Part shown: positions 56,241 through 64,000 of the stretch, piece by piece
How the letters are laid out: every line of letters begins with the position of its first letter
Position numbering within the stretch: the stretch's first letter is position 1
Program-made: the position numbers and the translations under genes
Notes under the pieces: model-generated
Database searches by the model: none
Told to the model about the DNA's origin: nothing
Seen by the model: the letters and a program-made list of their open reading frames with translations, nothing else
Source of the DNA: Rhipidocladum racemiflorum
Taxonomy: Eukaryota; Streptophyta; Magnoliopsida; Poales; Poaceae
NCBI GenBank assembly: GCA_036346355.1
Contig: CM070575.1
Location: forward strand, 63,431,915-63,495,914
DNA: 64,000 bases
Direction of reading: 5' to 3'

Positions 56241-57839
56241 GTCTCTGCCTTTTTGCGGAGGCTGCGAGGTGAGGAGGAGAACCCGGTGGGAGACACGCCC
56301 TGGCCGGGAAACCTTTGCCACTAGCTGCTCTTGAGGAGGATCATCGCCACCGGTACTGTTGAGAAGGATCACTTGCCACCGGAAGTTCCTCGGGAAGGAT
56401 CCATCGACCAGACAGAGCGAGCGAGAGGAATTAGCCAAGAGGCAGCGAAAAACAGCGGCCCGAAATCGGCGAGGCACCCAACCCGAGAGTCCGGACAAAG
56501 GTCCGGATACTCGGATTGCATCCGGAGACTCGGACAAAATGTCCGGATACTCGGATGGACCGAGACTCGGACTCAGTCGGACACTCGGATGTGCGGAAGG
56601 AGCGCACGGGTGGCCAAGGAAGAGACAATCCAACCCGCACAAACCATCAAATTGAATCTAGATTGCCACAAGAATGTTCAAGAAACGAGTAGGGCAAACT
56701 CTAGCAAAGAATTTCGCGGGAATAGGGCACAAAAAGAGAGTACTCACCTCAAGGGATTGAAAAAGAAGAACACGGGAGAGTGAGAGAGATTCCTCCGAAG
56801 ATTGAAGAGCTAGAGGATGATGTGCCGCACCCTAGACGAGATGAAGCACACAAGATCCCCTAAGAAGCGGAGGAAAGAGTCCAAACCCGAAAAGAGAAGG
56901 ATTAGGGCACGAGTTCCTTACCTTAGGGAACTCCAAACAAGGAGAAGGATGGGTCCAAAGATCCTTGAATGGAGGAGTAAGGGAGGGGAAGGAATCACCC
57001 TAATCTCTAGAAGGGCACGAGAGAGGAGGAGGCACGGTGGGAATAAGAAAAGGAAACGAACCGCGCGGGATTTTGGGGTTTAACCGACCGCCCCAACCCG
57101 GAGACTCCGGACTTCAGTCCGGAGACTCCGGACCAACCCGGACACTCCGGACGAAATGTCCGGAGACTCCGGGCTACCCGGAGAGTCCGGATAGAAATCC
57201 GGATACTCCGGGTTCCCCAGCTCGGGAAGAAAAGGAATTTTTCAAGGAAAGCTTCGGAGATCCACGGAGAGAGAGAGAAAGGAGTCCTAGGGCATCCATC
57301 CACCATGTGACTAGCTAGCAATCAAGCAATCAGACTATAGTCACATAGTAATGATGCGATCCTAAGATCAAGAGCCAATAACACCTGGTAAATTCAGAGA
57401 AAAAGATAAATAAAGTTTTGAACTTCATTTTTCATTCACCAACCAATATATGAGCACTTATCAAGCCACGTTACGAGAATCTAGAATATTTAGACCACTT
57501 CTCAATTCACAGAACCTTTTCTCGTCAAGGGGCTTGGTAAAAATATCGACTAATTGATCATTTGTACTCACATGTTGGATATCAATTTCGCCTTTGGTTG
57601 CGTGGTCTCTTAGGAAATGATGGCGAATATCAATGTGTTTTGTTCGGGAGTGTTGGACAGGATTGTTGGCAATTTTATGGCGCTCTCATTGTCACACAAA
57701 AGTGGAACGCTTTTGTAGGATAGGCCATAATCACTCAAAGTTTGTCTCATCCAAAGTAATTGGGCACAACAACTCCGGCTATGTATTCGGCCGGCAAAGG
57801 ATAGGGCTCACGAATTTTGTTTCTTGGAAGACCACGAGA
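56241..57839 (-). other. Copia-2 spacer between RNase H and extra ORF
   Basis: Largely non-coding on the element's strand. It contains two clusters of the CCGGAG-type near-palindromes (56480-56590 and 57080-57215). Arg/Lys-rich plus-strand frames here look like antisense artefacts. Confidence 0.45.
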
Positions 57840-58253
57840 CTAGGGACCTACCCAAGAATTGGCAAGTTCTGAGGTGCTCTTCCTATCCACTTTGCAACCG
57901 GCATAATCCGCATCGGAATAGCCAATAAGCTCAAAGGAGGATCCTTTCGGATACCAAAGTCCGAAATGAGGAGTGTGCACTAAGTATCTCAAGATTCTCT
58001 TAACGGCCACCATGTGGCACTCTTTTGGAGCGGCTTGAAAACGTGCACACATACAAACGCCGAGCATGATATCGGGCCTAGATGCACAAAGATAAAGGAG
58101 AGAACCGATCATCGAGCGATATACCTTTTGGATGACCGGTTTACCTTCTTTGTCGAGGTCTAGGTGCCCGTTGGCTTGCATTAGCGTCTTTATGGGCTTG
58201 GCGTCCTCCATTCGAACTTCTTGAGCATGTCCTTGATGTACTTCGTTTGACAA
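57840..58253 (-). pseudogene. Copia-2 RNase H
   Basis: Minus-strand frame with YRSMIGSLLYLCASRPDIML, VKRILRYLVHTPHFGLWYP and the copia RNase H signature YSDADYAGCKVDRKSTS. The catalytic tail after RKSTS (CQFLG-like) is lost by a frameshift into 57840. Confidence 0.85.
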
Positions 58254-59216
58254 ATGAAAGTTCCTTCCTTGAGTTGTTTAACTTGGAATCAGGAAGAACT
58301 TCAACTCACCCATCATGGACATCTCAAACCTTTTGGTCATTATCTTGCTAAACTCTTTACACAAATATTCATTAGTAGATCCAAATATAATGTCATCGAC
58401 ATATATTTGGCACACAAATAAATCATTATCAATGTGCTTAGTAAAGAGAGTAGGGTCGGCCTTTCCGACTACAAAACCTTGTCCGAGAAGGAAGTCTCAA
58501 GACATTCGAACCATGCCCTTGGAGCTTGCTTAAGTCCATAGAGTGCCTTGTGAAGGTAGTAGGCGTGGTCCGGATGTGCAGGATCTTCAAATCCGGGTGG
58601 TTGTTCAACGTAGACCATCTCGGAAAGTGGTCCATTTAAGAAGGCGCTCTTCACGTCCATTTGATATAGCTTGAAATCATGGTGAGTAGCAAAGGCAAGT
58701 AATATTCTAATAGATTCAAGCCTAGCTCTTTGGAGCATATGTTTCATCGAAATCCAAACCTTCTATTTGAGTGTACCCTTGAGCAACCAAAGCGGGCTTT
58801 GTTCCTTGTCACGATCCCGTTTTCATCTTGCTTGTTTCGAAGACCCACTTAGTGCCGATAACGTTTTGATTTGGTCTTTTGACAAGCTCCCGGACTTGAT
58901 TGCGCTTGAAGTTGTTCGGTTCCTCTTGCATAGCCATCACCCAATCTGGGTCTTCAAGCGCTTCATCTACTTTAAGAGGTTCAAGAGAGGAAACAAAGCG
59001 AGTAAAATTCACAAAAATTTGCAACTCGAGATCAGTGGATACTCCCTTGTTGATGTCTCCAAGAATGTTGTCGACAGGATGATCTCTTTGAATGCTTTGA
59101 TGAACTCTAGGATGAGGTACGGATGAGTCCAAGGCTTGAATAGGGCCTTCATCATCTTGGATGGCATTTGAACCATCTTGAGCTTGATTGGACGAGGAGG
59201 GAATGTCGCCGAGCAC
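58254..59216 (-). pseudogene. Copia-2 reverse transcriptase
   Basis: Minus-strand pieces: NVIGTKWVFETSKMK (about 58830-58880), then LESIRILLAFATHHDFKLYQ, MDVKSAFLNGPL, VYVEQPPGFEDP, ALYGLKQAPRAWFE (58500-58720), and the catalytic QIYVDDIIFG at about 58385-58413. At least three frameshifts separate them. The order after integrase and before RNase H is diagnostic of copia. Confidence 0.85.
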
Positions 59217-59559
59217 GACCCATCCGGAGACTCGGTATTGGACCCGAGACTCAGGACTAATCCGGACACTCGGGTTTGGTAGGAGACTCGGGTTGGGGAG
59301 CTCGGGTGAGATTCCAAATTTTGAGGTCTTACCTCTCCAATTGCCATTTTCTTTATAGCTTCACAAGGAGGTTCTTCCTGTCAATCACCTCACGATCAAC
59401 TTGTTCTACTTGAGAACCGTTAGTTTCATCAAAAGTCACGTCACGCGAGATTTCAACGACACCGGTGGTATTGTTGAAAACTCGGTACGCGTAAGCATTG
59501 GTTCCATAACCAAGTAAGAAACCTTCATCTACTTTAGGAGCGAATTTAGAAGACTTAGC

Positions 59560-60667
59560 CTTTTTGTTAAGGATATAGCATTTGCTCCCAAAGACTCGAA
59601 AGTAGGAGACATTTGGTTTCTTCCTTGAGCAACTCGTACGCCGTCTTCTTTAAGATCTTGTGAAGGTAGAGGCGGTTGGAGCTGTGGCATGCGGTATTGA
59701 TGGCTTCCGCCCAAAAACTATCGGAAACCTTGTACTCGTCAAGCATCGTCCGCGCCATCTCGATGAGGGTTCGATTCTTCCTCTCGGCCACCCCATTTTG
59801 TTGAGGAGAATAGGGAGCCGAGAATTAGGTGCTTGATTCCTTCCTCATCAAGAAATTCCTCCACGCCAATATTCTTGAACTCGGTGCCGTTGTCGCTCCG
59901 AATTCTCTTGATCTTTACTTCAAACTCGTTTTGAGCTCTTCTCATGAATTTTTAATGTCACTTGGACTTCACCTTTGTCATGCAAAAGAACACCCAAGTG
60001 AATCGAGAAAAATCATCAACAATAACCAAACCATACTTACTTCCCCGATGCTTATATAGGCGATGGACCAAAAGATCCATATGAAGCATTTCCAAAGGTC
60101 TTGAGGTCGTCATCACATTCTTGGCGGGATGGGAGGCACCGACTTGCTTGCGGCTTGACAAGCGCTACAAATCCTATCTTTCTCAAAGACGACATTGGTT
60201 AGTCCGAGAATGTGGTTGCCTTTAATGAGTTTGTGAAGATTCCTCATACCAACATGGGCCAACCGCGATGCCAAAGCCAACCCATCTTTGGATTTAGCCA
60301 TTAAGCACGTTTCAAGATTAAGTCTATCCGTATTGAAGTCTACGAGATAGAGCTTACCCTTCAAACGCCCTTTAAAGGCTATTGAACCGTCAAGCCTCTT
60401 AATGACATCCACACCCTTTTCATTAAACAAACAATTATAGCCCGCTTCACATAATTGTGCAACGGACAATAGATTGTAGCTTAATGAATCAACAAGCAAA
60501 ACATTATTTAATTGAAAATTGCTTGAGATAGAAATTTTACCCAATCCAATTACTTCTCCTTTTCCATTGTCTCCAAAGACAATGCTTTCACTATTTGATC
60601 CATTTGAGTCCAATTGAGCAAACATTGCCTTTTCTCCGGTCATGTGGTGCGTACATCCGCTATCCAA
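59560..60667 (-). pseudogene. Copia-2 protease and integrase
   Basis: Minus strand starts with the aspartic-protease site MDSGCTHHMTGEKAMF (60620-60667). It then has the pre-integrase zinc region (HVGMRNLHKLIKGN, CSACQAASK) and the integrase core in separate frames: LEMLHMDLLV, VIVDDFSRFTWVFF, IRSDNGTEFKN and AERKNRTLIEMARTMLDE. Frameshifts lie near 60120, 59940 and 59780. A CCGGAG-type cluster (59215-59310) separates it from reverse transcriptase. Confidence 0.85.
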
Positions 60668-60689
60668 AATCCAACTTGTTCCACCGGAG

Positions 60690-61173
60690 ATATAGGCCTA
60701 CAAAATGACATTTAGTTTTTGCTCTTTGGTACCCAAACTTGGTTAGGTCCACGCACATTAGTGACAAGTGATTTAGGGACCCAAATAGAACGAACACAAG
60801 GAGCATTCTTCGGCTTACGCCCAACATGATAAGCAACTACACGACCGAGGTTAGTCTTTTTAAGCACATAAGAAGCAAAGAACTCGGAGTGAGCTTTGTG
60901 CTTGGATGTTCCTTCACCTTTTACAAAGTGAATGGGCTTGCTTAAAGGAGCAACAACAATGTTGCTCTTTTTGCCCTTTAGTGGAACATACCCAAGCCCT
61001 TGCCTCTTAGGATTACCTTGGCGCTACCGAGATACTCCTCTAAACCCTTGCTTGCCTTGTAGGACTTTTGAAGTCCATCTTCAAGCATCACCTTAAGCTT
61101 CTCATTTTCATGAGCTAAGACTTTCAAAGTCTCACGGTTAGTAGCACAAGTAGCAACATCAACATTAAAGCAT
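60690..61173 (-). pseudogene. Copia-2 gag-pol linker
   Basis: Minus-strand frames continue a coiled-coil-like gag tail (ETLKVLAHENEKLKVMLEDG) and a basic linker (VWVPKS-type text near 60720-60790) up to the protease site. Broken by shifts near 61020 and 61200. Confidence 0.5.
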
Positions 61174-62937
61174 CTAAGCGCAACCGTTGCTCGTTGAAGG
61201 TAATGAAATATTGGAGTTGTTGATTGAGGTAGAAGTTTTATTCGAGAGATCAACAAGCTTCACTTCAAGAGCCTTGCAAGCATCCTTTGCTTTTGCAAGT
61301 TGCTCTAAGAGTGAAGCATTGGTGATCTCAAGACTAATTGCTTCATTTTTGGTCAAATTTGAACTTTTGACCAAATCCTCATTTCTCTTTCTTTCAAAAG
61401 CTAGGCTCTTCTCTAGCTCAATGTTCTTCTCCTTTTCAAAAATGAGGAGATCCTCTTGAGCCTCAAGAATAGCCTCCTTTTGTTCAACTACTTCCTCCAA
61501 TTTTTCAATATCTTTAAGTAGCAAGTCTAATTTTTCAATATCAAAATCATTCATAGACTTAAAAGCTACTTCCTCATCATCACTAGCATCATCACAATCA
61601 TCTAAGCCATAATCAACAATAGAAGGAGTAGTGCTCTTAGATGATACCTTGTGCCCTTTTGCCATAAGGCACATTGGAGTATTTCCTTCGCCGTCGCTTA
61701 AGTCGTCAAAGAGACTCTTTGACTTTGTCGGTGGAGTGGCAATGGCGACGGTGGCAAGTCCTTCCTCATTGTCGGAGTTGGACTCGGACTCGGACTCGGA
61801 GTCGGAGTCGGAGTTCCACTCCTTGCCAATGTATGCATGACCCTTGCCTTTGTACTTCTTGCTCTTGTCCTTGTCCTTCTTCTTGAACTTGTCTTTCTTG
61901 TAGGGCTTTTCTTCTTTCTTTTCTTTGTGTGGGCACTCGGCAATGAAGTGGCCGGGTTCCCCACACTCATAGCACTTTCTTGAGGAGTGACGCCCTCTTG
62001 ACTTGTTGCCATAGCTCTTGGAGTGACTACCCGGTTTGTAGCCCTTCTTCTTCAAGAATTTGTTGAATCTTCTGACGAGCAAGGCCATATCTTTATTTGT
62101 CAAGGGGCCGCTCGACTCTTCTTCATCGCTTGTGCTCTCTTCGACCTCTTGCACCACCTTGACGGCCTTCAAGGCGATGCCTTTCTTCTTGCCGGACTTG
62201 AGCTCCTCTACCACTTCCGCTTCCTTTACCATCATCTCATCCGTCATCAACCGGCCAATCACATCATGAGGAGTGAGGGTGTCGAAGTTTGGCCGGTCGC
62301 GGATGAGTTGCACAAGATTGCGGTTGGTGGGGGTGATCACTCGGAGGATGATCTTCACCACGGCCTTGTCGGTGAGCTCGGTGCTTCCAAGTCCCTTTGC
62401 TTGATTCACTAGCACCATCAAGCGATCAAACATGTTTGTGTACGATTCACCTTCTTCCAAAGTGAATCGACTTAGCTCCCCAATGATGAGTTCTATCTTT
62501 GACTCACGGACACTTGATACACCTTCGTGAGACACCATCAATCTTTCCCAAATGTCCTTGGCATTGTCAAGGCCATCGACCCGGTTGAACTCGGAGTCGC
62601 TCAAAGCATTGAACAAGGCATTGACGGCCAAGTCGTTGAAGTGTTGAGCTTTGTCTTCTTCGGAGGTGAGATTGTTGGGGTTTGCGGGCTTGAAACCTGT
62701 TTCAACAATCTTCCAAATACACGGATGAAGTGATCTCAAATGCATCTTCATCTTATGTTTCCATGCCGCATATCGAGTGCCATCGAAGTGAGGCGCTCGA
62801 CCGGACGAGACGGAAACATAGGATGAGGAGTTTGAGACTCCAAAGGAGGAATAATCTAATGGAATAGCAACCCCGATACCGGAACCCGAGGCTTTCTCTT
62901 GGCCATGGGTTTCGGTAACCTTTTCTATGTCCGACAT
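61174..62937 (-). CDS. Copia-2 gag, intact
   Basis: A 587-residue uninterrupted ORF starting MSDIEKVTETHGQEK, 56 bp inside the primer site. Residues about 45-230 form the copia gag core (APHFDGTRYAAWKHKMKMHL, LHPCIWKIVETGF, EGESYTNMFDRLMVL). A CCHC zinc knuckle CYECGEPGHFIAEC lies near residue 330. A Ser/Asp/Glu repeat (SDSDSESESESNSD) follows, then a long Lys/Glu-rich coiled coil (LEEVVEQKEAILEAQEDLLI). Gag would package element RNA. It is the only clean ORF of this element. Confidence 0.9.
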   Translation of the reverse strand: MSDIEKVTETHGQEKASGSGIGVAIPLDYSSFGVSNSSSYVSVSSGRAPHFDGTRYAAWKHKMKMHLRSLHPCIWKIVETGFKPANPNNLTSEEDKAQHFNDLAVNALFNALSDSEFNRVDGLDNAKDIWERLMVSHEGVSSVRESKIELIIGELSRFTLEEGESYTNMFDRLMVLVNQAKGLGSTELTDKAVVKIILRVITPTNRNLVQLIRDRPNFDTLTPHDVIGRLMTDEMMVKEAEVVEELKSGKKKGIALKAVKVVQEVEESTSDEEESSGPLTNKDMALLVRRFNKFLKKKGYKPGSHSKSYGNKSRGRHSSRKCYECGEPGHFIAECPHKEKKEEKPYKKDKFKKKDKDKSKKYKGKGHAYIGKEWNSDSDSESESESNSDNEEGLATVAIATPPTKSKSLFDDLSDGEGNTPMCLMAKGHKVSSKSTTPSIVDYGLDDCDDASDDEEVAFKSMNDFDIEKLDLLLKDIEKLEEVVEQKEAILEAQEDLLIFEKEKNIELEKSLAFERKRNEDLVKSSNLTKNEAISLEITNASLLEQLAKAKDACKALEVKLVDLSNKTSTSINNSNISLPSTSNGCA

Positions 62938-62970
62938 CTTTGATTCTCCAAGTGGTTAAGCCAAAATAAA

Positions 62971-62993
62971 GGAGATTTGGCTCTGATACCAAT
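62971..62993 (-). other. Copia-2 primer-binding site
   Basis: Minus strand TTGGTATCAGAGCC directly after the LTR end TTTCA, complementary to the 3' end of initiator methionine tRNA as in most copia elements. Confidence 0.85.
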
Positions 62994-64000
62994 TGAAAGG
63001 ACCAACGATGTCGCCTAGAGGGGGGGGTGAATAGGCGGATTAAAATTTACGCAGCGGAATAAAACGGGCCGAGCTGGTCAATCCGGAGTCTCCGGGTTTT
63101 GGTCCGGATACTCCGGCTTGTCCGGAGTGTCCGGTATAGAATACCGGAGTCTCCGGGTTAGCTGGCTCGGGAACGCAGCAAAAACTACTCTAGCAAGTGC
63201 AACAAACTACTAGAAGTAAGTAGCAAGAACAACCTAGAACAATTGCTAGACAAGATTTGAATTTACGCAAAGCAACGAGCTAGATCTAACTTTACAAAAT
63301 CAAATCTAACCAAGCAAATCTAGTAAGAAAAAGAGAATGCGAGAGGCGAGATTTTTCACCGAAGTTCGGGTTCTTGAAGGGAACCCTACGTCTCCGTTGA
63401 GGTGGCTCGGTCACACTTGAGCCGGGGTCTCTTTCAACCCGCTTTCCTCCCGGTGTTGCACAAATGCACTCGCCGGCTTCACTTCTTGTCTCTTCCCTTT
63501 CGGAGGCTATACTTGCCTTCACAAAGCAGCGGGGCTCACCACACGCTTTGGTAGCTCCCGGTGACTCCTAGCCGTCTAGGAGACCTTCAACCTCCAAGAG
63601 TAATAGCACCACGAAGAATCGCTTGGAGGATGAACTAGTGCTCAACAAGATGAAATGAATGCACTTAGCACTTTTCTTCTTCCTCTCCTCACCAAAAAGA
63701 TCAACAACCAAATTAATTGGTGGGAGGAAGATGGGGGCTCTATTGAATGCTTAGAGATGGTTAGGAATGGCTTGAATGCTGCTATGAATGAGCTCAATAG
63801 AGATCCTTGCCGTTGGAGTGGAGAGGGGCTTTAAATACTCTTTTTGAAAACTAGCCGTTACTCCGTTTTGTGCAGGCCGGAGTGTCGGATAAACAACCCG
63901 GAGACTCCGGGTTATCCGGAGACTCCTGACCAAATGTCCAGATTCTCCGGACCCACTGAAACCAGAGGCAACCGAGGGCTCAACCGGAGACTCGGACATA
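62994..64000 (-). repeat. Copia-2 5' LTR (truncated by window end)
   Basis: The plus strand starts tgaaaggaccaacgatgtcg and parallels 53001 onward for the whole 1007 bp available, with better-preserved CCGGAG-type motifs. The outer end is outside the window, so the target duplication cannot be checked. Confidence 0.9.

Larger units (their letters stand above)
53085..59310. repeat. Dispersed CCGGAG-N-CTCCGG-type near-palindromes in copia-2
   Basis: 13-bp units such as ccggagactccgg, ccggatactccgg and ccggacactccgg, often joined by aaatgt or ggaat spacers. Clusters occur at 53085-53160, 53870-54060, 56480-56590, 57080-57215 and 59215-59310, and again in the right LTR (63080-63160, 63880-64000). 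Individual units are frequently eroded to ccggagactcgg. Confidence 0.8.
53001..64000 (-). mobile_element. Ty1/copia element 2, minus strand, running off the window
   Basis: The left (3') LTR is 53001-54383 and the right (5') LTR starts at 62994 and continues past 64000. On the minus strand the order is LTR, primer site, gag, protease, integrase, reverse transcriptase, RNase H, an extra ORF, polypurine tract and LTR, so it is copia. The size, the 1.4-kb LTR and the extra ORF after pol suggest the SIRE/Maximus-type lineage (inference). It is inserted in copia-1 pol. Gag is intact; pol is broken at many places. Confidence 0.9.

Noticed and set aside
62971..62993. tRNA gene signal at TGGTATCAGAGCC
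   Set aside because: Only a primer-binding site complementary to a tRNA end; no cloverleaf.
53085..64000. CRISPR-like array from repeated CCGGAG units
   Set aside because: Units are short, irregularly spaced, lack uniform spacers and cas genes, and sit in a plant retroelement.

Overview
The window is nuclear DNA of a grass (Poaceae). Three things point there: GC-rich first exons in otherwise AT-rich DNA, GT-AG introns in genes whose predicted proteins read like cereal proteins, and a dense load of grass-type transposable elements (Tourist-like MITEs with TTA/TAA duplications, short Helitrons, Tat-type gypsy, copia, hAT and Mutator). I cannot name the species.

Three host genes read as intact. 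A D-2-hydroxyacid dehydrogenase (glyoxylate/hydroxypyruvate reductase, HPR3-like) lies on the minus strand in two exons, 11118-13637. A six-exon arginase lies on the minus strand, 19224-23365, and encodes exactly 340 residues. A single-exon invertase/pectin-methylesterase inhibitor-domain protein lies on the plus strand, 27202-27795. Broken host pieces are an ALD1-like aminotransferase fragment (about 10048-10515), a Sec24-like fragment (7192-7353, minus) and the last two exons of an unrecognised minus-strand gene (6704-6891).

Layout: 1-1230 holds AT/GA microsatellites, a MITE and a long foldback element. 1227-5723 is a Mutator-like element with a FAR1-type transposase. 6107-10910 is bounded by two outward-facing Helitron-type tails and holds the gene fragments. 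11118-24200 is the genic part, with a 2.4-kb Harbinger-like element 88 bp upstream of the HPR3-like ATG, a 2.5-kb long-TIR element and several MITEs. 26022-29868 holds three short Helitrons, two of them in inverted orientation around the inhibitor gene.

From about 30480 to the end the sequence is nested retroelements. An old L1 reverse-transcriptase fragment is split by a 14.0-kb Tat-type gypsy element (30553-44550, TSD ATAAT) and by a 3.2-kb hAT element (44582-47750, TSD CACACTGG). A second nest is a copia element (5' LTR 48259-48479) cut in its pol region by a minus-strand copia element (53001 to beyond the window end). The gypsy element has a spliced antisense ORF and 3' tandem repeats that run up to its 3' LTR. 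The second copia carries many copies of a near-palindromic CCGGAG-type motif and an extra ORF.

Many element ORFs are broken by single-base indels, often in homopolymer runs, while the unique host genes are clean. That pattern is what unpolished long-read sequence leaves in repeats, so several 'pseudogene' calls may be assembly artefacts. I found no rRNA or tRNA genes, no CRISPR and no organellar insert.
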